From: Whitmania pigra
Lineage: Eukaryota; Annelida; Clitellata; Hirudinida; Haemopidae
DNA length: 64,000 bases
Assembly: GCA_021613335.1 (NCBI GenBank)
Contig: JAJTWR010000051.1
Span: 137,501 to 201,500 of the forward strand
Direction: 5' to 3'
Shown one piece after another: positions 47,427 through 58,225 of the stretch. The notes below the pieces were generated by a model. It searched no databases, had not been told where the DNA came from, and worked only from the letters and a program-made list of their open reading frames with translations. Each line of letters opens with the position of its first letter. Positions within the stretch are counted from its first letter, which is position 1. The translations under genes and the position numbers were made by a program.

Positions 47427-48951
47427 TAAAAATCTAGCAAATTCATTGCGTTACGAATTGCTTTTTGAGGCTAGGAGAAACGTTTTAGTATAATAGTAAG
47501 GAATTCATTGCATTGTAAATCGCTAAAGGGTTAACGGACCTTAGGATTAATTAGAGAAATATGAATTTATTACTTTAATTCTTATAAATCCGAATTTATG
47601 ATGGTTCTGTTAAAGCTGCTGATTTTTGTTTTACAAAAGGTTGGCTAACATGGAAATAAACTATTTATATTAAATAAATTATCAAGTTAACTTAAACAAA
47701 TATTTAAATAATAAACAAGATTTGTTCCTCTCTGCACCAAGTGCAAACCATTGTTATGATTTATATTATTTCAACAAGATTTCAGTGCGACGACTTGAAG
47801 ACAATTTGCAACTTGATTATTGCCACGTTTCCATGACTACATCTGCTAACATTAACGTAAAGAACAAAAATCTATGTTTTTATTATTTTATAATATTCGA
47901 TAACATATACTTAAAAAGTTTCATATGACAATACAATATTTATTCTATGTTATCGTGATGACTTCTCATCTGCTTTTGCTGAAGGGTTATTTAAGTGCAG
48001 TTTTTACGTGAGAAGGAAAGATTGATAATTCTTTTCCTCTTGTTTTTTATGCACTTCTTTATTCATGAAAAAGAATTTTTTACCTAATGGCATGCTTTGT
48101 TACTTTTATAGGATATTAGGAGCCTTAAAGCAGTTGAGCAAACAACCTAACAAAAATTGTACCTAATTTTAAAATAAGTTGGGATCTTTATAATAATTAT
48201 AATTGATTGTGTAATATTGAATTAAACATATAATATATTTATATATTGAAATTATGAAATAAAGGTTATCAAAGCTTGCTCTAGGGGCTTATTCAGACAA
48301 ATCTAAACAATTTTCATTTTCTTGAAGAACATAATGATTGTTTCCCAAGTACTCATTGAAATTTCTATTATTCTTGAGATACATTCGAGTTGTAGCCAAT
48401 TAGAATCGTTCCAATACTGAGTTGCAACAGCAAGCCTGCATGTCCCTTAGACAACCCTTATCTTGTCCTTTCTTTGACCAATTTCTTCAAAGATGTTGAT
48501 TGTTCAATTATCTCGATGGAGGTAATGTGTGCATTTTTGTGCCAAACGAATGAGGAATGCGTTAGTTTCAACCAGTTGCCGAATAAGGAATGTCACATGT
48601 TTCGAACGCTTCCTTATCAAATTATTGAAAGAACGGGATGTAAACTGTTTGAGGTCGGTTGATTGTCGAGTACTTAATAATGTCGATTAATTTTCAAATA
48701 ATCTTTCCAAAAGATTCGAAGCAAAGACTCTTGTCTTCTAAATAGTAAGACGTTGTTTAGACATTTATTATTAGTTTAATTAGAATGGAATAATCTGAAT
48801 TAAAAGAAAACAAATAAAAATGCATTATTTTTTACAAAAAATTATGTCTTACAAAATTGTAATAACTACAGAAACTGGGCAACATTATTAATCAACTTTA
48901 GGAATTATCGAATATATATTTTTTTCTTCTTGGGAATATTTGTCCTATTAC
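47427..48951 (+). repeat. Segmental duplication, arm D (with arm A at 29837-31378)
   Basis: Near-identical by eye to 29837-31378, starting at AAAATCTAGCAAATTCATTG. Homology ends abruptly at about 48951, where a ~65-bp block and the AAT microsatellite begin; the corresponding fucolectin exons are missing. Confidence 0.85.
48333..48754 (+). pseudogene. Lectin pseudogene (PAN exon and small exon only)
   Basis: Corresponds to exons 1 and 2 of the PAN-fucolectin genes. A 4-bp deletion near 48410 (CGTTCCAATACTGAG against CGTTCCGTCCAATCCTGAG in copy 1) shifts the frame after the signal peptide. The acceptor before the small exon has lost its AG (TTTCCAAAAG against TTTTCAGAAG). The PAN coding part (CSIISMEVMCAFLCQTNEEC onward) is otherwise intact. 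No fucolectin exons follow. It therefore became non-functional recently. Confidence 0.85.
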
Positions 48952-48965
48952 AACCATACAATCCG

Positions 48966-49036
48966 AATCCAAAATTTTGAAATATAAATCTAAATAAAGC
49001 GTAGTCTTTAAGACGAAGAGTCCGAGCAGTTTGAGA
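48966..49036 (+). repeat. ~65-bp block abutting AAT microsatellite, copy 1
   Basis: AAATTTTGAAATATAAATCT ... TCTTTAAGACGAAGAGTCCG AGCAGTTTGAGA runs directly into (ATAATA)n. It is essentially identical to 56161-56231, which also runs into an AAT tract in the same orientation. Probably the 3' end of a mobile element with an AAT tail. Confidence 0.8.
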
Positions 49037-49118
49037 CATAATAATAATAATAAAATAATAACAATAATAATAATATAATAATAATAATAATAAAATAATA
49101 ATAATAAGAATAATAATA

Positions 49119-49201
<83 letters not shown>

Positions 49202-50437
49202 TAACAATACTACATAATAAAGAAGAATAAAATAATAAGAATAATAATAATAATAATAATAATAAGAATATAATAATAATATAACAATAACAATACAATA
49301 AGATAATAATAAAATAACAATAACATAATAATAAGAATCATAATAATAATAATAATAATCATAATAATATAATAATAAATAATAATCTAATAATATAATA
49401 ATAATAATAAGAATATAATCTAATAATAAGATAATAAAGAAGAATAATCCTAATATAATAACGAATAATCCTAATCCTAATAATAATAATAATAACAATA
49501 GGAATAATAATAATCTAATAATAAGAATAATAACAAGTAACACTAACAATAACAATATAAATAACAATAATCATAATAATACTAATAAGAAGAATAAGAA
49601 TAAGAATCCTAAGATAAATAATAATCCTCCTAAGAATCCTCCTAATAATAAGAATCCGAATATAATAATAAAATCCCAATAACAAGTAACAATAAGAATC
49701 ACAAGAACAATAACAATCACCCTCATCCTAATTAAGAATACAATAATCATAAGAATAATCTAAGATAATACATAATCAACATCCTCCAGAATCCTAAGAA
49801 TAATAATAAATCCTATAATAATAATAATAAGAATAATAAGAATCCTCCTCCTAATAATCCTCCTAATCAACTCCTCCTCCTAATCCTACTCATCATCCTA
49901 ATACTACCTACTCCTCATAATAATAATAATCCTACTAATCATCTCATATCCTCCTCCTCCTCTCCTGACATCCTCCTCCTCCTCCTCCTCATACTCCTCC
50001 GCTCTCCTCCGCCTAATCTCCTCCTCCTCCTCTCCTCGATCCGCCTATCCTCCTCCTCATCCTCCTAATCACCCATCACTCACCTCTATCCTCCTAGTCC
50101 TCCTCCTCATCCTCATCAGCCTCCTCCTCATACTCTCTCCTCCTCCTCCTCCTCCTCCTCCTCACTCCTAATCCTCCTCCGCTCCCCTACTAATCCTCCT
50201 CCTCATCCGACTCCTCCTAATAATCCCTCCTCCTCCTCAAATTCATAATCCTACTCCTCTCATCCTCCTACTCCTCCTAATAACTAATCCTCCTCCTCAA
50301 TCCTACTCCTCCTCCTATCCTCCATCCTAATCCGCCTCCTAATCCTCCTCCTCCTACTAATCCTCCTCCTCCTACTCTCCTCCTCCTCCTCCGCCTCATC
50401 TCCGCCTACTCCTGCCCCTCCTCCTCCTCCCATGTGC
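49037..50437. repeat. 1.4-kb compound microsatellite, AAT grading into CCT
   Basis: Starts as (ATA)n, then AAT interspersed with AATCCT/AAGAAT, and ends as CCT/CCTCCT-rich polypyrimidine (about 49920-50430). The minus strand is purine-rich (AGG)n. The long ORFs across it are low-complexity artefacts. Confidence 0.97.
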
Positions 50438-50472
50438 CCGTTCGCTCCAATGTCTGCGATCCACGATAAAAG

Positions 50473-50975
50473 CAGTGATGGGTAGTATTTCAAATAAGTG
50501 ATTTAAAATCACCTTTGTGATTTTTTTATTGATTCAAAATCCTCGTGTGTTGTGGCGATTTTGATTTTTATTTTAAATGCTCTTTTTTGATGATTGATGA
50601 TTTTTTTATTATGTAAAAATTACGAATCATAAAATTTAAATTTTTAAATTTAGTTTTTTTTAATATATAATATTTTTCTTTATGACGTTATCAGTTGATA
50701 ATCGGTGCAGATTAAGCAGACTAGCAGTTAATGCCAATAATTGATTTAACGTTAATAGAAACATTTCCTTTTAAATAATACGGAATGATGTATGATCACA
50801 ATAATGGCGGCATCAAAGTTACTTGTAATTTTTACTTAAAAGTAACTTTTGGATGCTGTAACTTTTAACTTGAGTAACTTTTTGAGACAATACTCTTACT
50901 TATACTTAAGTAGCTTTTTGAGCTATTACTTTTACTTGTAACTAATTACCGAAATGAGGTAATTTTTACAACACT
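50473..50975. mobile_element. hAT-like non-autonomous element remnant
   Basis: Begins CAGTGATGGGTAGTATTT and ends TTTTTACAACACTG, giving short inverted CAGTG termini typical of hAT-type elements. The right half is rich in GTAACTTTT/TTACTTGTAAC words widely seen in animal hAT-derived repeats. No 8-bp target duplication matches at the ends, so boundaries are unsure. A related stretch lies at 60660-60810. Confidence 0.5.
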
Positions 50976-51134
50976 GTTGGTGACCAACATTTCATACAAT
51001 AAAACAAATAAAATTTAATAAAATTTTAATTTTTTATTACTTTTGGTAATAAAATCATCTTGAGGCATCTTTCATTTTGAACCACTATATAATCACTGTT
51101 TAGTTAAAATTAACAAGTTCCAAACTTTTAGGAA

Positions 51135-54100
51135 ATGAGTGTCAAGAGCCTAATAGATACATGCATAGAATATTTAGTTTTTAACTTTACTGAAACTTTG
51201 GCCAGGCTAGAAGGTTCGTCATTTTGTATGCAGAAAATATTGAAATATGAAAATTTATTACTCAAAACTTTACGGTTAAATATTAATGTTCGATAAATCT
51301 GTAAAACTAAAGGTCACAGACTGTAGTTTAAGCTTCAGTTTAAGTTTAAAATGTTTAATATAACTTTGAGCAGAATAGCTTTGAAACTAATGCGCATGCA
51401 TTGGACAGACATTATCATTTAAAATATCTGAGTAATAATAATAATAATTTCTCTTATTAGATCCTTCCATGTCATCACACGTTAAAGTTCCACCATATGT
51501 ATTTGAAGAAATCCTCTTGAAAAGGAAAGAGATGGGTTGGGTGATTCCATCTGGCGACGTAGAAAAGTGTTTTTTGTACAGGGATGTCCTGCATTGGGTA
51601 AATATTGATGTGTCTCTGATTCATCACAAAGAGAAAGCATTGGAGTCAATGAAAACAGTGAAGTATCCTGTTAAGAAATTGTCTTTATTCGTTCAAAGTG
51701 TCAACGACAACATAGTCGAACACATTAGCGGACTTGGATCGGAATTAACATCCTTGGAACTTTCTTATATCAGAGGGTTGTTTTATTATTTAAATTTTTG
51801 TAACCAAAGTTGCATTAGAATTATTGTTCACTCAAATCTGATTTATCCTCTTTTAAGATTCATAACAAAGTTTTCCAACGAAAGATTCCCAAAACTTCAG
51901 AGACTAGTCTTGAGAAGAAATTTAAATCCATTAGGAAGAAGTCATCATAAAAACATCTTATCATTGGATTTTGGACACCATTCCGAAGTATTACGGGAAG
52001 TCAGAGTAGAGAATGAGATCATCGATATTTCGTTGATAAATTCTCTAAAGAGCCTTGCAAACCTTACAAGCTTGTCTGTCTCGAGATGCACTTTTCAGCC
52101 TCAACAGCGTGAAATGTTTTTTACAGAATTGGGTGCACTGGCAACATTGAGGTCATTATTTAACAACTTTTTATTAATTAAACAAATTATTTTATAATAC
52201 ACAATATTTATTTACATTCTAAAGACATTATTGCAAATTTGCACTCTACAATGTTTCAGAACCTTAAATTTAAGCCACATGGACCTAGTATTTGATGATC
52301 CAATTCTCTACAATATGCAAGAAAAATTGAGCAACTTGGAAAATTTTGATGTTTCTATGTCTAAGATTGGCAGGTAATTAAGAATTTTAATATTGTTATT
52401 ATTTATTCAAAGTAATAAAATAACATTAGTATTATTTACATTAAGCGAGTATTATATGCATATTTATTAATGACAACCAAACTGCAATTATTGAATTAGC
52501 TTGTGTAGAACTTTTTTTTTCAATATTTTAGCATGGACCTTCAATTGATAATGAACATTTCATTCAAAAAATGGAAAAAGCTGGGAATATATGGAGTTTC
52601 CAATGTGAATGATGATAAAGTTAAAGATCTTGCGGAAATGGTGAGAAATATTAAGTCAATTAACGAGGACGTCATTTCGTCATTTTCCAGGGGGAAAGGA
52701 CTTCATTCAGGAGTTTTCCTCTTCCCCAAAGTTACGTCCCTGCTAATTAGATATATTTGATTAGGTAGATTATATTGGATGTCCAATATATTGCCGCATA
52801 ATAATAGTAATGACATTTAATAATGTCTACTTCATATTTTATGCTGTTTTAAAATCAGCCAGTTACTGTTCTTTATACAGCATAAATAATTAATTAAACA
52901 TTCAAAAACTTTCATTTATGTAAATTTAAATAACATATAAATTTAAATGACATATTTGTCAACTCTCTTGATTTTAATGATTATTTTCAATCGCAGGTTT
53001 TTGCCAAATATCAACGACCAACATTTGAATCTCTGCTAAGCAATGCTGAATATTATTCCAGAGACCCCTTTTCTGCTGCACCATTTTGGGTTACTGACCT
53101 GTTACGCTCATTCCGTCATTCCGATGCTGATGATCAAACGTTGTTAAGGGTTCAAAATGTGAGTTTATTTTGTTAAGCCAATATCAAAATATTACTATTG
53201 TGTAAATATTATAAATGATAATATCAAATGTATGCTGTATTTGTTTATAAGCACTAACCTGAATTAATTTTATTTCATTGTAACATTCACAGATTGTACT
53301 AGATGCTTTCCATGACTATATTTATAATGAGGATATGAGGTTGGTCATAATTTGTTATTATTCCACATGTTGGGCGGAAATGACTTACTAGTTAATTTTT
53401 AATTTATTCAACTATATAATTCAATTTAATGAAACCAGAATAATCACTTTTTAGGAGCGAGATAGAAATTTTCGACCACACCCCTAGCTTCTTATTGTAA
53501 GTGATTTAATGGAGATTAAAAAATGATATTTTGGAGATTTACTGAAAATGGTACTTATTTTCTGTTTAGGAAAGTTGTCTTGATGCTCTGCTCTGCAAGG
53601 GAAGCTCATCGAAAAAAAGTTAGATGTTATTTTCTTTAATTTAATTATGCTAATGTCAAATTATAGTCAAATTTTAAGCAATTTATTATTTACAAAATAA
53701 TAACACTCTCATTATACTTTGTTACATTATTTGGAGTCTACTAATTGATACACTAATTTAAAAACTTGACAATTGTTGCAACAGGGATATCGTCCAAGCA
53801 TGGAGAAAATCCACCCTATGGTTATTTTGTTTTTATTTACAGTCTATCGAGGAATAAAAATTCTTAAAAATAACTAAATTATTTTATTATTATTTATTTA
53901 AATACTTTTGTTACAGCTCCACGCGGGGCACCTTAACAGACCGGATTATTGGGTTAGTCTAATAACAAATATGTTTAGTTAGAAGGAAGATATTGAAAAT
54001 AAGAAATTTTTATTAATGTCATACCACTTTAAAAGCATACATCGGTAATTATTATTATTATTATTATTAAATATATATCATTTAATCTGTTTTAGCTCTT

Positions 54101-54465
54101 AGATCGTCATGTCTTCGAATTCATTAAGGATTACGTTCGGAACGGGAATAGAAAATTGGCTGGGATAATTTCTGCAGAGGTTGAGAGCATTCCGGAATTG
54201 AAAGGACAAAGCGTTAGTGTTAAAACCATAGATATGCCTGTCATAAAATAATTTGTTTTAGTTTTCACTGCGCTTTCTTTTTTAAATTAGCACTTAATAT
54301 AAATTTTTCAAACCATTCATGATATTTGGTTATAGTTTTAATTTATTTTAAACATTAAATTAAACCTAACCAACTGTTTGCATTTATTATTTTTAGCTTT
54401 TTGACTTTGACAATATAAGATTTTTGAGAAAACACGAAATCAGACTTCCAATAGAGGTGTGCTGA
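51135..54465 (+). CDS. Zyg-11-like leucine-rich-repeat protein (possible CUL2 substrate receptor)
   Basis: Twelve exons: 51135-51213, 51461-52151, 52260-52373, 52532-52640, 52997-53158, 53293-53339, 53455-53496, 53570-53618, 53785-53820, 53917-53952, 54096-54212, 54397-54465. Phases agree and the total is 516 residues. The start SVKSLIDTCIEYL resembles the VHL/Cul2-box helix of ZYG11/ZER1 proteins, and the segment VPPYVFEEILLK that follows resembles the family's next helix. Residues about 70-300 contain LRRs (LTSLELSY, LTSLSVSRCTF, LNLSHMDLVF, LENFDVSMSKI). The C-terminal part is short and carried on several tiny exons of 36-49 nt; ZYG11 proteins instead end in a longer ARM domain. Such receptors recruit N-degron substrates to CUL2 ligases; that role here is inferred. 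An AATAAA follows at 54560. Family assignment is moderate. Confidence 0.65.
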
Positions 54466-55379
54466 GCACGAAGCGGCCTTTGTTCTCGGATCACGGGATT
54501 TTAATCGAACGCTCTAAGAAACTCGCTTCGTAAACTACATGCAATTGTCATTAATCCAATAAAGTTATTAACCAAAACTGTTTTTGTTTGTTTATGAGTT
54601 TATTGAATCAAACAAACAAGCTATATATATAGAAAAAAAAAAACAAAATACGAAAGCAAATAACTTCAAATAAACTGCCTGCTTATAGATTCTTATCGGT
54701 TCAACAACTCCAAGGACATCCTTTCAATATAAGTGAAGTTGAGGCCTACACACCTTTAAACAAAAGTAAGTGTAGAACATAATATTAATTCAGTCTCGAG
54801 GAGACCTTAGGAGTATGAGTCATATCGTAGGTCCAAACTGTCTTCTCTGTATATTTACTATATTCACACGGTTTGAATATTTATTTATTGTTCATATGAA
54901 TGGACAAATCAGTAATCTTCTGCACGTAGTCCAGAGTAGAGATGTGAGCGTGAAATATTTCAATTGTTTTATTTCAAAATGTTTTGTTCTTTTTGAAATA
55001 TTTCAACACAAAAAAAAAACATAAAAAACAAAACAAAAAATTTATAACTTTATAAATGAAGTTTTGATGTTGCTGAAACCAATTGCAGTTTGTTTAGCAA
55101 TTTAGCATCTCTGCAAGTCCTACCAATAGCCTGGTGGAAAGGTACATGCTCATCACGGCTTCTTGCTAAAATATCTCCTAAGATTTTGTCATTGCCATAA
55201 CAACCGCTATGATCGAAAGAGGTTTAACATAACAATAACATAACAATTATTTATAGTGGTTAAGAAGACCTGTAATAACCACTCTTTTTAGTCTTAATAA
55301 CCGAATTTACTTAAGTAAATCTTAAATTTATCTACTGTGTCAGCATGGATGGTTTCCTTATCTAGTTTATTCCGTAGAG
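54466..55379. other. AT-rich intergenic region
   Basis: 3' end of the Zyg-11-like gene, then spacer with no recognised gene. A 69-codon ORF at 54815-55024 shows no domain. Confidence 0.5.
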
Positions 55380-56060
55380 AAACCACCCTTGTCCTGAAAT
55401 AATTATTTTTTAAGTTTCCCGATGCCTTCCTATATAATTTACAATTGTGCCCTCTGGTAGAAGCACTTTTTGTGGCTTCGAAAAACTAAAAAGGGTAAAT
55501 GTTCAGGCAAAAGGCCTTCCCTTCCCGATAAAATTTTGAATGCCTCGATGAGGTCCCCTCTATTGTTTTCTCTTTTCCAGAGTCGTTAATTTACATCTAT
55601 TTAATCTTTCCTCGTAACTCAGCTTTCCAAAACCTTCTATCATCCTGGTTTCCCTTCTTTGTACTTTTTCCAACACTTCTACATCCTCTCTCAAATGAGG
55701 GTTCCACACTTGCGCACAGTACTCAAGATGTGGCCTTACTAATGCCTTATACAATCTCAGTATTACATCCTTGTCCCTACTCACTACTGTTCTCTTTATC
55801 ATTCCAAGTACTCTGTTTGCGTTTTTAGCAACTTCCATGCACTGTTGAGATGCTTTTCCATTGTTCTGCATTATTACCCCCAGATCTCTTTCATGATTAG
55901 CTTCAAAATGTTTCCACCAAATACATATTCAACTTTTGTGTTTTTGCATCCCATATGCATAATGGAGCATTTGCTTACGTTGAAAAGCATCTGCCAATCT
56001 TCTGCCCATTTGAATAACTTGTTAAAGTCTTCCTTAAGTATACCCAGTGTTTCAGTGCAT
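55380..56060 (-). mobile_element. CR1-like LINE fragment (RT C-terminus and 3' end)
   Basis: Minus-strand frames encode, in order, FNKLFKWAEDWQMLFNVSKC, then ANRVLGMIKRTV, VILRLYKALVRPHLEYCAQV, EVLEKVQRRETRMI and LSYEERLNRCKLTTLEKRK, the tail of a CR1-type reverse transcriptase. A frame change lies near 55895 and stops follow 55560. A 3' piece encodes the FKILSG ... HLPFLVF-type tail to about 55450. A decayed, 5'-truncated copy. Confidence 0.85.
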
Positions 56061-56160
56061 ATTCATTTATCAAAAATGATAAACAGAACCGACTCACCAC
56101 AAACACGTGTCGTGTGCTAATAAGAGAATTTAATCTAATTCAAAAGGTTTTGGCAAATCC

Positions 56161-56231
56161 GTGCAAAATTTTGAAATATAAATCTAAAATAAAGCCTAGT
56201 CTTTAAGACGAAGAGTCCGAGCAGTTTGAGA
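56161..56231 (+). repeat. ~65-bp block abutting AAT microsatellite, copy 2
   Basis: Same block as 48966-49036, differing at only a few positions by eye; it precedes the AAT tract that flanks the Dong/R4-like element. Confidence 0.8.
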
Positions 56232-56283
<52 letters not shown>

Positions 56284-56312
56284 TAATAATAAGAATAATA
56301 ATAATAATAATA

Positions 56313-56351
<39 letters not shown>

Positions 56352-56372
56352 GAATAATAAATAATAATAATA

Positions 56373-56414
<42 letters not shown>

Positions 56415-56464
56415 GAATAATATAATAATAATAAAAATAATAGAATAATATAATAATAATAATA

Positions 56465-56530
<66 letters not shown>

Positions 56531-56553
56531 TAATAATAATATAATAATAATAA

Positions 56554-56588
<35 letters not shown>

Positions 56589-56715
56589 TAAAATAATAAT
56601 AATAATTAAGAATAATACTAATAATAATAATAATAATAATAATCATATAATAATATTAATAATAATAATAATAATAATCCTAATAATAATAATAATACTA
56701 ATAATACTAATAATA
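56232..56715. repeat. (AAT)n microsatellite, 5' flank of the Dong/R4-like element
   Basis: About 480 bp of AAT repeats with slips. It generates minus-strand Ile/Tyr/Leu ORFs that are not genes. Confidence 0.97.
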
Positions 56716-56723
56716 ATTCTGAC

Positions 56724-57090
56724 ATGATTCTGAAACTCATGAAAGAAATCACTGGGCAAGAATTAGATGCATCCCTGAAAGATTTCTTTAGGATGGGCAA
56801 AAAGAGAGATGATGATCCAAATAATAGACCAGTACTTGTTAAACTGGAAAATTACACAGCCAAAAACTTGATAATGGAAAACAGTTTCAAGCTAAAGAAA
56901 AGTGTTACATTTAAAAATGTTATGTAAACCATGACATGTCAAAAGAAGAAAGAGAAGAATGTAGAAAGCTTATTTCTGAGAAAAAACATGAGATATCTCT
57001 GAAAGAAGATGCTGATTGTTGGGGCATAAGAATTAAAGGGCAACCTGGAAAATTCTTTGCAGTGACATACAAAAAGAATAACATTTTTTA
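56724..57090 (+). pseudogene. ORF1-like RNA-binding segment of the Dong/R4-like element
   Basis: Two overlapping frames encode LDASLKDFFRMGKKRDDDPN, RPVLVKLENYTAKNLI, then MSKEEREECRKLISEKK and GKFFAVTYKK. The pattern (LG-type start, RP-VKL, F-N-V, M-EER-E-RKL) resembles the RRM-like ORF1/gag segment common in animal non-LTR elements. A one-base shift lies near 56925-56940. It begins right at the AAT tract, so the 5' end is truncated. It may belong to the element or to an older neighbour. Confidence 0.55.
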
Positions 57091-57272
57091 AATGGAATGG
57101 GATCAGGTCAAGGAATTAAAAATGAAGTGGAAAAGAGTTTTAATAAATCTAATTCAAGAAAAATAACAAAATCAATAAATATATATAACAATATAAATCA
57201 TGACGAACAAGATATAAAATCAGTGTGTAGTCTTTTTCAGGTTCTTCACACTCCAGTTAGAAAAAGACAAAA

Positions 57273-58076
57273 TTGGACCAAAATAAATATAAAACAGTGA
57301 TTTGGGCATATCAATTTTCTAAGACAACAACAACAGAAAGAATTACTCAAAATACTTATAATGTGTGGAGACTTAGAAACCCAGATGACTTCCCAAATAT
57401 GACACCCAAGAAATTGAGTAACATGAGAAGGTTCATATTGAAACAAAATAAATTGTCTGTCACGGAAATAAAAGAAATCGATGAAGATGTTACCTTAGAA
57501 ATTCAAAATCGAAATGACGCAACAAAGCCTCAGAATCTCCAAAAAATTCTAAGAAATCCATTGACTCCTGATAATGAAAGACCAGATATTGATGAACTAA
57601 GAACCATGATAAATAAAGTCAGACAAAAAATATCAGAAGTGAAGACATTTAAAATAGAAGAAAGGAAAACTTTAAATACAATCAGAATACCAAAATACAT
57701 TTCAAAAGAATTACAATTGGCCAACAGAGCCTTAGAAAAAATGTCATTGCAAGCCTCTGATCTAACAGAGATAAATCATACAATTTATGCTATAGCATCA
57801 GTAATTTCAGGAGAAAAAATAGAAAGAATAAATGCAAGGCACCAAATCCAAACACCAATGTGGAAAATTAGAATACAGAAAACAATTGATGGCTTTAGAA
57901 AAGATCTTGCTCTAATACAAGAATTCCAAAAAGGAAACCTTTGTCCTAGAGTTAAAGATAAAGTGAAAAAAATATGCTCTAAGTTCGAGTTGACACTAGA
58001 TCAAGTTCATGATGCTAAAGCCACCACAATTATGAAAATGAATGCAAAAACCCAAAGATTTGAAGAGATTCAATAG
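57273..58076 (+). pseudogene. Dong/R4-like ORF, N-terminal domain
   Basis: 267 codons. VIWAYQFSKTTTTERIT, NVWRLRN, TPKKLSNMRRFI and LSVTEIKEID match the pre-RT region of Dong/R4 proteins. The preceding frame (VRKRQNWTK, to 57297) supplies the missing start, so a frameshift lies near 57290. The frame ends at 58076, and the expected continuation (FNRRTNQYHQNKLFEND) is in another frame. Confidence 0.75.
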
Positions 58077-58225
58077 ACGAACCAACCAATATCACCAAAA
58101 TAAACTTTTTGAAAATGACATGAAAAAGTTTTACAGACAGCTCAAAAAACAAAACAATGAAATAAAAGATCCCCCCAAAGTTAACTGATATAGACAATTT
58201 CTGGAGACAAATCCTAGAGAATCAA

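Noticed and set aside
48905..49567. 220-codon minus-strand ORF of Leu/Ile/Tyr
   Set aside because: It is the translation of the AAT microsatellite; no complexity, no conserved motif.
50284..50493. Glu/Arg-rich minus-strand ORF
   Set aside because: Translation of the CCT/AGG repeat.
56251..56800. Minus-strand Ile/Tyr ORFs of 131 and 60 codons
   Set aside because: Microsatellite translation beside the Dong/R4-like element.
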